From Mesorhizobium hawassense (GTDB lineage Bacteria; Pseudomonadota; Alphaproteobacteria; Rhizobiales; Rhizobiaceae): a stretch of 64,000 bases of DNA. Location: NCBI RefSeq assembly GCF_003289945.1, contig NZ_QMBP01000004.1:62001-126000 (forward strand), in the 5' to 3' direction. This document shows, one piece after another, positions 9,164 to 17,872 of the stretch. Made by a program: the position numbers and the translations under genes. Numbering within the stretch: position 1 is the first letter of the stretch; each line of letters starts with the position of its first letter. The notes beneath the pieces are model-generated. The model was not told where the DNA came from, did not search any database, and saw only the letters and a program-made list of their open reading frames with translations.

Positions 9164-10192
9164 ATGACCAACCCTCATTTCAGGAAACTGCTCGGCGCGC
9201 TGGTCGCCACATCTGTCCAGTTCGGTACGCTCGGTTTCGCGTTCGCCGATACCACCATCTTAAACGTGTCCTACGACCCGACACGTGAGCTTTACAAGGC
9301 CTATGACGAGGCCTTCGCCGCGCACTGGAAAGCCGAGACCGGCGAGACGGTCACCATCCAGCAGTCCCATGGCGGATCCGGCGCCCAGGCCCGCGCCGTG
9401 ATCGACGGCCTCGACGCCGATGTGGTGACGCTGGCGCTCGAGGGCGACATCAATGCCATTGTCTCAAAGTCGCAGAAGATCAACCCCGACTGGCGCAAGA
9501 AATTCGAAAACAACTCAGCGCCTTACACCTCGACTATCATCTTCCTGGTGCGCAAGGGCAATCCCAAGGGCATCAAGGACTGGGGCGATCTGGTGAAGGA
9601 CGGCGTGCAGGTGATCACGCCGAACCCGAAAACCTCTGGCGGCGCGCGCTGGAACTATCTTGCGGCCTGGGCCTATGCCAACGCGCATGACGGCAATGAC
9701 GAGGCCAAGACCAAGGAATTCGTCAGCAAGCTCTACGCCAATGCTCCGGTGCTCGACAGCGGTGCCCGCGGCTCGACCGTCACCTTCGCCCAGAAGGGCC
9801 TGGGCGACGTGCTGATCGGCTGGGAGAACGACGCCTATCTGGCGCTCGACGAATTCGGCGCCGACAATTTCGACATCGTCTACCCGCCGACCTCGATCCT
9901 CGCCGAGCCGCCGGTCGCCGTCGTCGACGCCAATGTCGACGCCAAGGGCACGCGCAAGGTGGCCGAAGCCTATCTTTCCTGGCTCTATTCGAAGGAAGGC
10001 CAGACCATCATCGCCAAGAACCATTATCGCCCCGCCAAGCCCGAACTGGTGCCGGCTGAGGACCTCGCCAAGCTGCCACAGATCAAGCTGGTCACCATCG
10101 ACGACCCGCAATTCGGCGGCTGGAAGAAGGCGCAGCCTTACCATTTCGGCGACGGTGGTATATTCGACCAGATCTACAAGCCGGCGCAGTGA
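9164..10192 (+). CDS. sbp: Sulfate/thiosulfate ABC transporter substrate-binding protein (first copy)
   Basis: Periplasmic protein of 342 residues that captures sulfate or thiosulfate. The ATG follows AACGGAGGCGGAA, a strong ribosome site. A signal peptide ends near residue 28 (GFAFA). Family landmarks are [31 protein letters not shown] (anion-binding loop), [11 protein letters not shown] and [17 protein letters not shown]. It is the first gene of a five-gene cluster whose permeases and ATPase follow directly. A second, different binding protein closes the cluster. Sulfate versus thiosulfate cannot be settled from sequence. Confidence 0.95.
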   Translation: MTNPHFRKLLGALVATSVQFGTLGFAFADTTILNVSYDPTRELYKAYDEAFAAHWKAETGETVTIQQSHGGSGAQARAVIDGLDADVVTLALEGDINAIVSKSQKINPDWRKKFENNSAPYTSTIIFLVRKGNPKGIKDWGDLVKDGVQVITPNPKTSGGARWNYLAAWAYANAHDGNDEAKTKEFVSKLYANAPVLDSGARGSTVTFAQKGLGDVLIGWENDAYLALDEFGADNFDIVYPPTSILAEPPVAVVDANVDAKGTRKVAEAYLSWLYSKEGQTIIAKNHYRPAKPELVPAEDLAKLPQIKLVTIDDPQFGGWKKAQPYHFGDGGIFDQIYKPAQ

Positions 10193-10256
10193 GAGGCCGG
10201 CCTCAAAAACCGGCGACTGCGATCTGGTTGAGTAAGAAGGGACGATCCAGAACAGC

Positions 10257-11108
10257 ATGACCACAGCACCCGCTCACGCGGGGTGGCGATTCAGACAGCC
10301 GAGTGTCATTCCGGGTTTCGGACTGACGCTCGGCTTCTCGCTTGCCTACCTCACGCTCATCATCCTCATCCCGCTTTCGGGGCTCATTTGGCGCTCGGCA
10401 GCGCTCGGCTGGACCGATTTCTGGGCCTTGGCCACCGACCGGCGCACGCTCACGGCGCTCAAGATCAGCTTCGGCACCGCCTTCATCGCCGCCGCGGTCA
10501 ACGTCGTCTTCGGCACTTTGGTCGCCTGGGTGCTGGTCCGCTACCGTTTCCCCGGCCGCCGGATCGTCGACGCCATGGTCGACCTGCCTTTCGCACTGCC
10601 CACCGCGGTCGCCGGCATCGCGCTCACCACGCTCTATGCTCCCAGCGGCTGGCTCGGCAAATTGCTGATGCCGCTCGGCATCAAGGTCGCCTACACGCCG
10701 CTCGGCATTGTCGTGGCCCTGGTCTTCATCGGCCTGCCCTTCGTCGTGCGCACCGTCCAGCCGATCATGGAGGAGTTGGACAAGGAGGTCGAGGAGGCCG
10801 CCGCCACGCTTGGCGCCAGCCGTTTCCAGATCATCACCCGCGTGCTCTTGCCAGGCCTGGCGCCTGCCATCGTCACCGGCTTCTCGCTCGCCTTCGCGCG
10901 CGGCGTCGGCGAGTACGGCTCGGTCATCTTCATCGCCGGCAACCTGCCCTACAAATCCGAGATCGCGCCGCTTTTGATCGTCATCCGGCTGGAGGAGTAC
11001 AACTACCCTGCAGCAACCGCGATCGCCGCGATCATGCTGGGGTTGTCCTTCGCGATGCTCTTGGTCATCAACCTGGTGCAGACATGGAGCCGCAAGCGCT
11101 ATGGCTGA
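10257..11108 (+). CDS. cysT: Sulfate ABC transporter permease CysT (CysU)
   Basis: Inner-membrane permease of 283 residues with about six membrane helices, forming half of the sulfate channel. The ABC-docking (EAA) loop reads [22 protein letters not shown], with the conserved Gly and Pro positions. The C-terminal part has [17 protein letters not shown], typical of CysT. The gene lies 64 bases after the binding protein, and its last 8 bases overlap the start of cysW, which indicates coupled translation. Confidence 0.95.
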   Translation: MTTAPAHAGWRFRQPSVIPGFGLTLGFSLAYLTLIILIPLSGLIWRSAALGWTDFWALATDRRTLTALKISFGTAFIAAAVNVVFGTLVAWVLVRYRFPGRRIVDAMVDLPFALPTAVAGIALTTLYAPSGWLGKLLMPLGIKVAYTPLGIVVALVFIGLPFVVRTVQPIMEELDKEVEEAAATLGASRFQIITRVLLPGLAPAIVTGFSLAFARGVGEYGSVIFIAGNLPYKSEIAPLLIVIRLEEYNYPAATAIAAIMLGLSFAMLLVINLVQTWSRKRYG

Positions 11109-11985
11109 TCCCGAGATCAAATCCTACGAGCCACTGCATGAGAGTCGCTCGGCCGCGGTCACCGAAAGCCGGCCCGTCCGCATCGCGCTGACGATCGTCA
11201 CACTGGTCTTTCTCGGCGTCTTCCTGCTGTTGCCGCTGATCATCGTGTTCAAGGAGGCCTTCGCCAAGGGGGTTGGCGCCTATTTCCAGTCCCTGGGCGA
11301 TGCCGACACGCGCTCGGCCATCCGCCTGACGCTGCTGGTGGCGGCGGCCTCGGTGCCGCTCAATCTCGTCTTCGGCATTTCGGCCGCCTGGGCTATCGCC
11401 AAGTTCGAGTTCAAGGGCAAGGCGTTCCTGACCACGCTGATCGACCTGCCCTTCTCGGTCTCGCCGGTCATTTCCGGCCTGGTCTATGTGCTGCTGTTCG
11501 GGGCGCAAGGCTTGCTCGGCGCATGGCTGAAGGCGCATGGCATCCAGATCCTGTTCGCCGTGCCCGGCATCGTTCTGGCAACGATGTTCGTCACCTTCCC
11601 CTTCGTCGCCCGCGAGCTCATCCCGCTGATGCAGGAACAAGGCAATGGCGACGAGGAGGCAGCACTCTCGCTTGGCGCCAGCGGCTGGCAGGCCTTCTGG
11701 TACGTGACGCTGCCCAACATCAAATGGGGGCTGCTCTACGGCGTGCTGCTCTGCAACGCCCGCGCCATGGGGGAGTTCGGCGCGGTGTCGGTGGTGTCGG
11801 GCCACATACGCGGCCTCACCAACACCATGCCGCTACATGTCGAGATCCTCTACAATGAATACAACGCCGTCGGCGCCTTTGCGGTCGCTTCGCTGCTTGC
11901 CGGCCTGGCGCTGGTGACGTTGGTCTTGAAAACGCTTCTCGAGATGCGCTACGGCGCCGAACTGGCCGCGACGCGCGGGCACTGA
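11101..11985 (+). CDS. cysW: Sulfate ABC transporter permease CysW
   Basis: Second permease of the sulfate importer, 294 residues with about six membrane helices. The EAA loop is [21 protein letters not shown], followed by [20 protein letters not shown], which is the CysW form. The ATG lies inside the end of cysT (8-base overlap). It should pair with CysT on the CysA dimer. A 10-bp inverted repeat separates it from cysA. Confidence 0.95.
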   Translation: MADPEIKSYEPLHESRSAAVTESRPVRIALTIVTLVFLGVFLLLPLIIVFKEAFAKGVGAYFQSLGDADTRSAIRLTLLVAAASVPLNLVFGISAAWAIAKFEFKGKAFLTTLIDLPFSVSPVISGLVYVLLFGAQGLLGAWLKAHGIQILFAVPGIVLATMFVTFPFVARELIPLMQEQGNGDEEAALSLGASGWQAFWYVTLPNIKWGLLYGVLLCNARAMGEFGAVSVVSGHIRGLTNTMPLHVEILYNEYNAVGAFAVASLLAGLALVTLVLKTLLEMRYGAELAATRGH

Positions 11986-11998
11986 GGAATATCTGTCG

Positions 11999-12020
11999 CC
12001 CGAAGCCCGGGGGCTTCGGG
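11999..12020. repeat. Intercistronic inverted repeat between cysW and cysA
   Basis: CCCGAAGCCC, a GG spacer and GGGCTTCGGG form a perfect 10-bp inverted repeat, 33 bases before the cysA start. With no T-run it is more likely an mRNA-stability or attenuation element than a terminator. Confidence 0.6.
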
Positions 12021-12053
12021 ACAACGGCAGCGTCAACGAATTGAGGGATTTGT

Positions 12054-13094
12054 ATGGAAGTTCGCGTCGTCAACGTGCGCAAGGAGTTTGAGCGGTTTCC
12101 GGCGCTCCACGACGTGTCGCTCGACATCCGGTCGGGCGAGCTGATCGCGCTGCTCGGGCCGTCCGGCTCCGGCAAGACGACGCTGCTGCGCCTGATCGCC
12201 GGCCTGGAGCGCCCGACCAAGGGCGCGATCTTCTTCGGCGAGGAGGATGCCTCGCAGAAGTCGATCCAGGAGCGCAATGTCGGCTTCGTCTTCCAGCATT
12301 ATGCGCTGTTCCGCCACATGACGGTCGCCGACAACATCGGCTTCGGCCTGAAGGTCCGGCATGGTGCCGCGCGGCCGCCGGCGCAGGAAATTCGCCGCCG
12401 GGCGCTGGAACTGCTCGACCTCGTCCAGCTGTCGGGACTGGAAAAGCGCTATCCCGCCCAGCTTTCCGGCGGCCAGCGCCAGCGCGTGGCCTTGGCCCGC
12501 GCAATGGCGATCGAGCCGAAAGTGCTTTTGCTCGACGAGCCCTTCGGCGCGCTCGATGCCCAGGTCCGCCGCGAGCTGCGCCGCTGGCTGCGCGAGATCC
12601 ATGACCGCACCGGCCACACGACCGTCTTCGTCACCCATGACCAGGAAGAGGCGCTGGAACTCGCCGACCGCGTCGTGGTCATGAGCCAGGGCCGCATCGA
12701 GCAGGTCGGCACCGCCGACGATATCTACGACACGCCGAACTCGCCCTTCGTCTACTCCTTCATCGGCGAGTCGAGCTCGCTGCCGGTCAAGGTCGAGAAT
12801 GGCGAGGTCTGGATCGCCGACCGGCCGATCGGGCTCCAGGCGCCGCATGCGCCGTCCGGCGAGGCGGTTCTCCACTTCCGTCCGCACGATGTCGACCTGG
12901 TCGACGGCTGCAGCGGCTGTATCGCCGGCACGGTCGCCGCCAGCCGCCGCGTCGCTGGTACCAGGCGCGTCGAGCTCGAGGTCGGCGGCGAACGCCAGCG
13001 CGTCGAGATCGAGCTGCCGGTCGACCATCCCGCCGCGCAGAAGAGCCGAGTCGCCTTCAGGCCCAGGCGTTGGAAGCTTTTTCCGGCGGGCTGA
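12054..13094 (+). CDS. cysA: Sulfate/thiosulfate import ATP-binding protein CysA
   Basis: Cytoplasmic ATPase of 346 residues that powers sulfate import. The order is Walker A GPSGSGKTT (about residues 35-43), Q-loop FVFQHYALF, signature LSGGQRQRVALARAM, Walker B VLLLDEPFGALD and switch histidine THDQEEA. A TOBE-like C-terminal domain follows (about 240-346), as in CysA. The gene completes the cysTWA set. No core residue is missing. Confidence 0.95.
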   Translation: MEVRVVNVRKEFERFPALHDVSLDIRSGELIALLGPSGSGKTTLLRLIAGLERPTKGAIFFGEEDASQKSIQERNVGFVFQHYALFRHMTVADNIGFGLKVRHGAARPPAQEIRRRALELLDLVQLSGLEKRYPAQLSGGQRQRVALARAMAIEPKVLLLDEPFGALDAQVRRELRRWLREIHDRTGHTTVFVTHDQEEALELADRVVVMSQGRIEQVGTADDIYDTPNSPFVYSFIGESSSLPVKVENGEVWIADRPIGLQAPHAPSGEAVLHFRPHDVDLVDGCSGCIAGTVAASRRVAGTRRVELEVGGERQRVEIELPVDHPAAQKSRVAFRPRRWKLFPAG

Positions 13095-13294
13095 CTTTCC
13101 GACTTCGACAGCCAGCACTTCTCTGCCTTGAGCGCACCATGAATCTGTCTGAAAGATAATCCTATCAAACGGCTGTTTCGGCGTGAGATTTTCCAGTCGC
13201 CAGGCATCAGATCGGCCGGCATGTCTCGTGACGGTCACCCTCCGCCGCTATGCTTGTCGCCAAAGTCCCGCTTTGATTTTCTCTGGAGCGTTTC
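13095..13294 (+). promoter_or_regulatory. Intergenic region before the second sulfate-binding protein
   Basis: A 200-base gap inside the sulfate cluster, large enough for its own promoter. It holds an AAACGGCTGTTT palindrome (13167-13178) and ends with TCTGGAGCG before the ATG. No convincing terminator follows cysA, so read-through is also possible. Confidence 0.3.
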
Positions 13295-14281
13295 ATGAAG
13301 CGTCTATTGCTCGGCATCGCGGCTGTTGCCGGTCTCGTCCTCGCATCCTCCCAAGCCTGGTCGGCCGATAAGCTCTTGAATGCATCCTATGACGTTGGCC
13401 GGGAGTTGTTCGCCGACATCAACAAGGCCTTCATCGCCAAGCATCCCGGCATCACCATCGACCAGTCGCATGCCGGCACCTCGGCGCAGGCGCGCGCCAT
13501 CGCCGAGGGTCTTGCCGCCGATGTCGTCACCTTCAACCAGGTGACCGACGTCGACTTCCTGGTCAAGAAGGGTCTCGTCTCGGCCGACTGGCAGAAGGAT
13601 TTCGCCGACAACGCCTCGCCCTTCTATTCGCTGCCGTCCTTCCTGGTGCGTGCCGGCAACCCCAAGCACATCAAGGACTGGAACGACCTGGTGCGCAACG
13701 ACGTGCAGGTGATCTTCCCGAACCCGAAGACATCCGGCAATGCGCGCTACACCTATCTGGCGGCAACCGCCTACGCCAAGGAAGCCTTCAAGGGCGACGA
13801 CGCCAAGGTGAAGGAGTTCATCACCAAGCTGTTCAACAACGTGCCGATCTTCGACACCGGCGGCCGCGCCGCCACCACCACCTTCGTGCAGCGCGAGATC
13901 GGCGATGTGCTGATCACCTTCGAGTCGGAGACGCGCGGCATCCGCAAGGAATATGGCGACGACAAATTCGAGCAGGTCACGCCTTCGGTCAGCCTGCTGG
14001 CCGAATTCCCGGTGGCGATCGTCGACAAGGTCGCCGACGAGCATGGCAGCCGCGATCTCGCCAAGTCCTATCTCGATTTCCTCTACACGCCGGAAGGCCA
14101 GGACATTGCCGCCAGCAATGGCATGCGGGTTCGCGATGCGACGGTCGCAGGCAAGTACAAAGCCGACTTTCCCGATGTGCGCCTGCTGACGGTGGAAGAG
14201 GTCTTCGGCGGTTGGGACAAGGTGCAGAAAGAGCATTTCGCCGCCGGCGGCTTGCTCGACCAGGCCTATGGCAGCCGCTAG
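13295..14281 (+). CDS. sbp: Sulfate/thiosulfate ABC transporter substrate-binding protein (second copy)
   Basis: Periplasmic binding protein of 328 residues with a clean signal peptide ending SSQAWSA (about residue 23). It has the same landmarks as the first copy (LNASYDVGRELFADINKAF, SHAGTSAQARAIAEGLAADVV, PNPKTSGNARYTYLAA), but the two are clearly diverged rather than a recent duplication. A TCTGGAGCG ribosome site precedes the ATG. Having two receptors for one membrane complex suggests different affinities or substrates, for example sulfate versus thiosulfate. A strong hairpin follows. Confidence 0.93.
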   Translation: MKRLLLGIAAVAGLVLASSQAWSADKLLNASYDVGRELFADINKAFIAKHPGITIDQSHAGTSAQARAIAEGLAADVVTFNQVTDVDFLVKKGLVSADWQKDFADNASPFYSLPSFLVRAGNPKHIKDWNDLVRNDVQVIFPNPKTSGNARYTYLAATAYAKEAFKGDDAKVKEFITKLFNNVPIFDTGGRAATTTFVQREIGDVLITFESETRGIRKEYGDDKFEQVTPSVSLLAEFPVAIVDKVADEHGSRDLAKSYLDFLYTPEGQDIAASNGMRVRDATVAGKYKADFPDVRLLTVEEVFGGWDKVQKEHFAAGGLLDQAYGSR

Positions 14282-14317
14282 CGGCTCAACCTGAAGGACG
14301 TCCGGAAGTAAAACGAT

Positions 14318-14340
14318 GGGAGCCGGCTTTGCCGGCTTCC
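14318..14340 (+). terminator. Terminator-like hairpin after the sulfate cluster
   Basis: GGGAGCCGGC, loop TTT and GCCGGCTTCC form a 10-bp stem with one G-T pair, 37 bases after the stop codon. The following TTCATGAAAG is only weakly T-rich, so intrinsic termination is likely but not certain. Confidence 0.6.
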
Positions 14341-14542
14341 TTCATGAAAGCGGCCGGCATGAGTTCGCGGGGGGAAATCCTGCCCTCAACGTGAAAAACG
14401 TTACGAAGAATCAACGCGTTTGTGCCTAAGCTGCACCGGCAAATTGTTGGTCCAGAGAGTGTTCAACTGTCAAACTGTCATGATTTGCACACAAACAACC
14501 GCCAGATGCAGACGCATTGGGGTTTGATGAACTGAATCGGGC
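14341..14542 (+). promoter_or_regulatory. Promoter region of the Rrf2 regulator with tandem AACTGTCA repeat
   Basis: Between the terminator and the Rrf2 start. It contains two back-to-back copies of AACTGTCA (14465-14480), about 63 bases before the start codon, followed by TGATTTGCACACAAACAACC. Tandem direct half-sites so near a regulator gene suggest autoregulation, but no binding protein is known. Confidence 0.4.
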
Positions 14543-14992
14543 ATGCTGACCAAAAAAGGCAAATACGGCCTCAAGGCCCTCGTGCATCTTTCCAGCCTGC
14601 CGGCCGGTCAGCTTGCTTTCGTCAACGACATCGCGGTCGCCAACAACATACCGAAGAAATTCCTGGATGCGATCCTCGGCGAGCTGCGCAATGCCGGTTT
14701 CGTCCAGAGCCGCAAGGGCAAGGAAGGCGGTTATCGCCTCGCCCGGCCCGCTTCCGAGATCAAGATCGGCCATGTCGTGCGCGTGCTAGACGGGCCGCTG
14801 GCGCCGATCCCTTGCGCCAGCCGCACGCAGTACCAGCGCTGCGAGGATTGCGACGAGGCAACCTGCCAGGTCCGCCACATGATGCTGGAAGTGCGTCAGG
14901 CGATCGCCGAGGTGCTGGACAACCGCAGCCTCGCCGCCATGCGCGACGCCGACAACGACGACTTCCCGGCAGAATTGACGTCTCAGATCTAG
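14543..14992 (+). CDS. Rrf2-family transcriptional regulator with Cys cluster
   Basis: DNA-binding regulator of 149 residues. The N-terminal winged helix reads MLTKKGKYGLKALVHLS and then IPKKFLDAILGELRNAGFVQ, with the Rrf2 wing SRKGKEGGYRLARP. The sensor part has Cys91, Cys100, Cys103 and Cys108 (PCASRTQYQRC, then EDCDEATC), more than the three cysteines of IscR-type Fe-S sensors. The family includes IscR, NsrR, RirA and the cysteine regulator CymR. Lying directly after the sulfate-uptake cluster, this one may control sulfur assimilation in response to Fe-S, redox or cysteine state; that is inference from position only. Confidence 0.88.
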   Translation: MLTKKGKYGLKALVHLSSLPAGQLAFVNDIAVANNIPKKFLDAILGELRNAGFVQSRKGKEGGYRLARPASEIKIGHVVRVLDGPLAPIPCASRTQYQRCEDCDEATCQVRHMMLEVRQAIAEVLDNRSLAAMRDADNDDFPAELTSQI

Positions 14993-15148
14993 AGCGGGAT
15001 AAGTGTGCTCGGCCTCGGCGACATCGCCGTTGCCCTCCGTCTGCGGTTGCGCCAGACGGGACGTCGCCTTTCCTGACTTATCGCCTTCGGTTGCCAGTCT
15101 GCCTTGGACGCAGTAAAGCGGCTGGAGGATGAAACAGGGCTCTGACGC

Positions 15149-16294
15149 ATGAGGCTGCCTTGGCTTGGCAATTCCCGCAAGGCCAACCGGCAGCCAACGT
15201 CCAGCGACATCTTCCACACCGAGATCATTGCCGACGTGCCGGTGCCGGAGCGCGGTGAAGCCGTTCGCTTCTTCAGCCGCAAGGTCGTCCGCCCCGGCAA
15301 ACTGCGCCGCTTCTCCAACCGCGACCTGCGCGAGAGCCTGCTGTCCTGCTTCTATCTCGGCGTCGCGGCGACGCTGCCGGTCCCCTGGTGGGAGCCGATT
15401 TGTGGCTGGGCGTCCGGGTTCAGGCGCAAGCGCCACTTTCGCAAGGAGTTCGCCCGCTACGATGTCGCGGTGAAGGCCGTGCTCGGCGATGCGGTCGACA
15501 CGAAGAGCATGTTCGAAGCCCAGCTCGCCGCGCTTCACACCCGACGGCTGGTGCTTGCGGCGCATCTCGTGGCCGGCTGGCGCTGGTCGCCGGTGATCCG
15601 CCTGGAAGGCCTCGAAGGTCTGCGGGAGGCGCTGCGCAAAGGATGCGGCGCCATCATATGGTGCGACCAGTTCGCGGCACAGACGATCATAGGCAAGCGA
15701 GCCCTGCGGGAGGCCGGTGTCGATGCCCACCAGGTGAGCGCGCAGTATCACGGCTTCTCCCCGAGCCAATTCGGCTTTCGCGTCATCAACCCGCCGCTGG
15801 TCAAGGTCGAGAACCGTTTCCTCAAAAGCCGGATCGTCTTTGAACGCAGCGACACCTATCAGGTCACAACGCGCATCCAGAAACTGCTGAAGGCAAACGG
15901 TGTCGTGCTGATGACCAACACCGTCTATGCCGGCTCCGCCTTCGCCGAAGCCGCGATGGGCGAGCGTGGCTGGACCCACCTTGCCTCGGCGCCGGCAAAC
16001 TTCGCGGCGCGGGCCGGCGCGGCGCTGTTTCACATGGCGACCATCGAGACTATCCCGTTTCGCCAGTACCGCGCGCTCGTCAGCGAGTTGAGCGCGGGCC
16101 TGCAAGTCCCCGCATCGCCGGTAAAGGACACGACGGCCAAGAACCTCGCCGTTCAGGCGGGATTTATCCTATCGAAGCGCGACCATATGCTGGAAACGCT
16201 CAAACTCTGTCCGGAACAGATGATGGCTTGGTCGAGCGCTACGCGGCTGACCGAGCGGCCGAGCGAAGCCGCGATCGGCAACGACGGCGCCTGA
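15149..16294 (+). CDS. LpxL/HtrB-like acyltransferase-superfamily protein, divergent active site
   Basis: Protein of 381 residues that I place only loosely. The central part (REALRKGCGAIIWCDQFAAQ and following) has the layout of lysophospholipid acyltransferase-superfamily (LPLAT) proteins such as LpxL: a helix, a strand, then the position where the catalytic His-x4-Asp/Glu motif should be. Here that position reads WCDQFAAQT, with no His. A hydrophobic segment lies at about residues 70-87 (CFYLGVAATLPVPWW). The ribosome site is weak: GGAGG is 21 bases upstream of the ATG. It stands alone between the Rrf2 gene and gntK. It could be a lipid or capsule acyltransferase with altered chemistry, or an unrelated fold. 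Confidence 0.5.
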   Translation: MRLPWLGNSRKANRQPTSSDIFHTEIIADVPVPERGEAVRFFSRKVVRPGKLRRFSNRDLRESLLSCFYLGVAATLPVPWWEPICGWASGFRRKRHFRKEFARYDVAVKAVLGDAVDTKSMFEAQLAALHTRRLVLAAHLVAGWRWSPVIRLEGLEGLREALRKGCGAIIWCDQFAAQTIIGKRALREAGVDAHQVSAQYHGFSPSQFGFRVINPPLVKVENRFLKSRIVFERSDTYQVTTRIQKLLKANGVVLMTNTVYAGSAFAEAAMGERGWTHLASAPANFAARAGAALFHMATIETIPFRQYRALVSELSAGLQVPASPVKDTTAKNLAVQAGFILSKRDHMLETLKLCPEQMMAWSSATRLTERPSEAAIGNDGA

Positions 16295-16322
16295 GCTTCA
16301 ATTTTTTGGGGTCTGCTGGGCT

Positions 16323-16835
16323 TCATTGACCTTGGTCGAGAATCTCTTTCAGGATCCCCGCAACACTTTGCGTGCCATCGACCGTCACCGCCCTTTCGTC
16401 CGCGGCAGGTTCTTCCAGCGTGGCGAACTGGCTGTCGACCAGGCTTGCCGGCATGAAATGGCCCTTGCGATTGGCGACCCGCCGCCAGGCGGTTTCGCGA
16501 TCGATCTTCAGATAGAGGAAGACGATGCCGGGACAGAAGCGGCTCAGCCGCTCGCGGTAGCCGCGCTTCAGCGCCGAGCAGGCCGCAACCGCTTTGCGTC
16601 CGCCGGCAACGGAGCTCGCGATACGCTCGCCTATGGCGTCGAGCCAGCCCTCGCGCAGCGCGTCCGTCAGCGGCTCGCCGCGCGCCATGCGCGCCACGTT
16701 CTGCGGCGGATGCAGCCGGTCTCCTTCGATGAAGTCGGCGCCCATCGCCTTGGCGAGCGCCTCGCCGACGGCCGTCTTACCGCAACCGGCAACACCCATC
16801 ACGACGATGGCCGGCGCCACCCGAAGATCGTTCAT
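16323..16835 (-). CDS. gntK: Gluconokinase
   Basis: Cytoplasmic kinase of 170 residues converting gluconate to 6-phosphogluconate. The start at 16835 follows CCCGGAGCCTTGC; an in-frame GTG at 16868 is less likely. Walker A is GVAGCGKT (residues 14-21), then FIEGDRLHPPQNVARMARG, the GntK substrate loop, and CSALKRGYRERLS. Length is normal for the family (about 170-180). It is the last gene of the sugar-ABC operon, 50 bases after the permease, suggesting that the imported compound is gluconate or is turned into it. Confidence 0.93.
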   Translation of the reverse strand: MNDLRVAPAIVVMGVAGCGKTAVGEALAKAMGADFIEGDRLHPPQNVARMARGEPLTDALREGWLDAIGERIASSVAGGRKAVAACSALKRGYRERLSRFCPGIVFLYLKIDRETAWRRVANRKGHFMPASLVDSQFATLEEPAADERAVTVDGTQSVAGILKEILDQGQ

Positions 16836-16885
16836 GCAAGGCTCCGGGATCCGCGATCTTGCGCCCACCTATGCCTCATCCACGG

Positions 16886-17872
16886 TTAGCGGCTTGCCGG
16901 CGCGCGCCCGTAGAGCAGAAGCATAGCGACGATGACGACACCATAGATGATCTGCCGCCCCGCCTCCGGCATCTGCATCACCGAGAGGATGGATTGCAGG
17001 AGCGTGATCAGGATCACCCCCGCGACCGTGCCGAGATAAGAGCCCCGCCCGCCAAGGATCGACGTGCCGCCGAGCACGACGGCGGCGATCGACGGCAGCA
17101 GATAGGCATCGCCCATCGACTGCGCCGCCTTCGACGCGTAGCCGGCCAAAAGCACGCCGCCAAACGCCGACAGCCCGCCGGAGACGGCGAAGGCGATCAG
17201 CACGATGCGCCGCGTGTCGATGCCGGAAAGGTAGGCGGCGCGCTCGCGGTTGCCGATGCCGTAGACCGAGCGGCCGAAGCTGCTGCGGGTCAGCACGAAC
17301 ACCATCGCGGCGCCGATCAGCGCCCAGATGATGACGGCATTGGGGACGCCCGGAATGGTAAAACCGGTCGCTAGGTAGCGCATCGCCGCCGTCGCCGAAT
17401 CCTGTGGCGAGAAGCCGCCCGTATAGACCACCATCAACCCTTGCGCGACGGCGTTGGTGGCTAAAGTAATGATCATGGAAGGAATGCGCAGATAGGCGAC
17501 GCCGATGCCGTTGACGATGCCGATGGCGACGCCGCACAGCACGCCGAAGGGGATGGCCAAAGCGACACCGACCGGTCCATAGGCAGCCGCCGCGCAGGCC
17601 ATCATGGCGCCGGCCGCGACCGCCCATGGCACGGAGAGGTCGATCTGGCCGAGCAGGATGACCAGCATCATGCCGGTGGCGATGACGCCGAGGAAGGACG
17701 CGACCTTCAACTGCTGCAGAAGATATTCCGGGGACAGGAAGCTGCGCGAATAGAGGCTGCCGAGGAAAAGCAGCAGCACGATGCAGGCGAAGGCGGTGAC
17801 GACGGCCGGATCGGCGCGTCGCAGAAACTTGGGCATGCGGCCGGCGATGCCGCCGAGTGTCGTCTCGCTCAC
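16886..17872 (-). CDS. Sugar ABC transporter permease, RbsC/CUT2 family (second permease)
   Basis: Inner-membrane permease of 328 residues with eight to ten predicted helices. The CUT2 signature is GQIDLSVPWAVAAGAMM, with VNGIGVAYLRIPSMIITLATN later and the C-terminal loop VVLGGTSILGGRGSYLGTVAG. The GTG start at 17872 overlaps the previous stop by four bases (GTGA) and has GGAG eight bases upstream; another GTG at 17881 is in frame. It should pair with the neighbouring permease, as YjfF does with YtfT in the galactofuranose importer. The substrate is unknown, but gluconokinase follows. Confidence 0.9.
   Translation of the reverse strand: MSETTLGGIAGRMPKFLRRADPAVVTAFACIVLLLFLGSLYSRSFLSPEYLLQQLKVASFLGVIATGMMLVILLGQIDLSVPWAVAAGAMMACAAAAYGPVGVALAIPFGVLCGVAIGIVNGIGVAYLRIPSMIITLATNAVAQGLMVVYTGGFSPQDSATAAMRYLATGFTIPGVPNAVIIWALIGAAMVFVLTRSSFGRSVYGIGNRERAAYLSGIDTRRIVLIAFAVSGGLSAFGGVLLAGYASKAAQSMGDAYLLPSIAAVVLGGTSILGGRGSYLGTVAGVILITLLQSILSVMQMPEAGRQIIYGVVIVAMLLLYGRAPASR

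Noticed and set aside
10192..10203. GAGGCCGGCCTC palindrome after the first sulfate-binding protein
   Set aside because: Short GC-only palindromes are expected by chance at this GC content, and no loop or T-run accompanies it.
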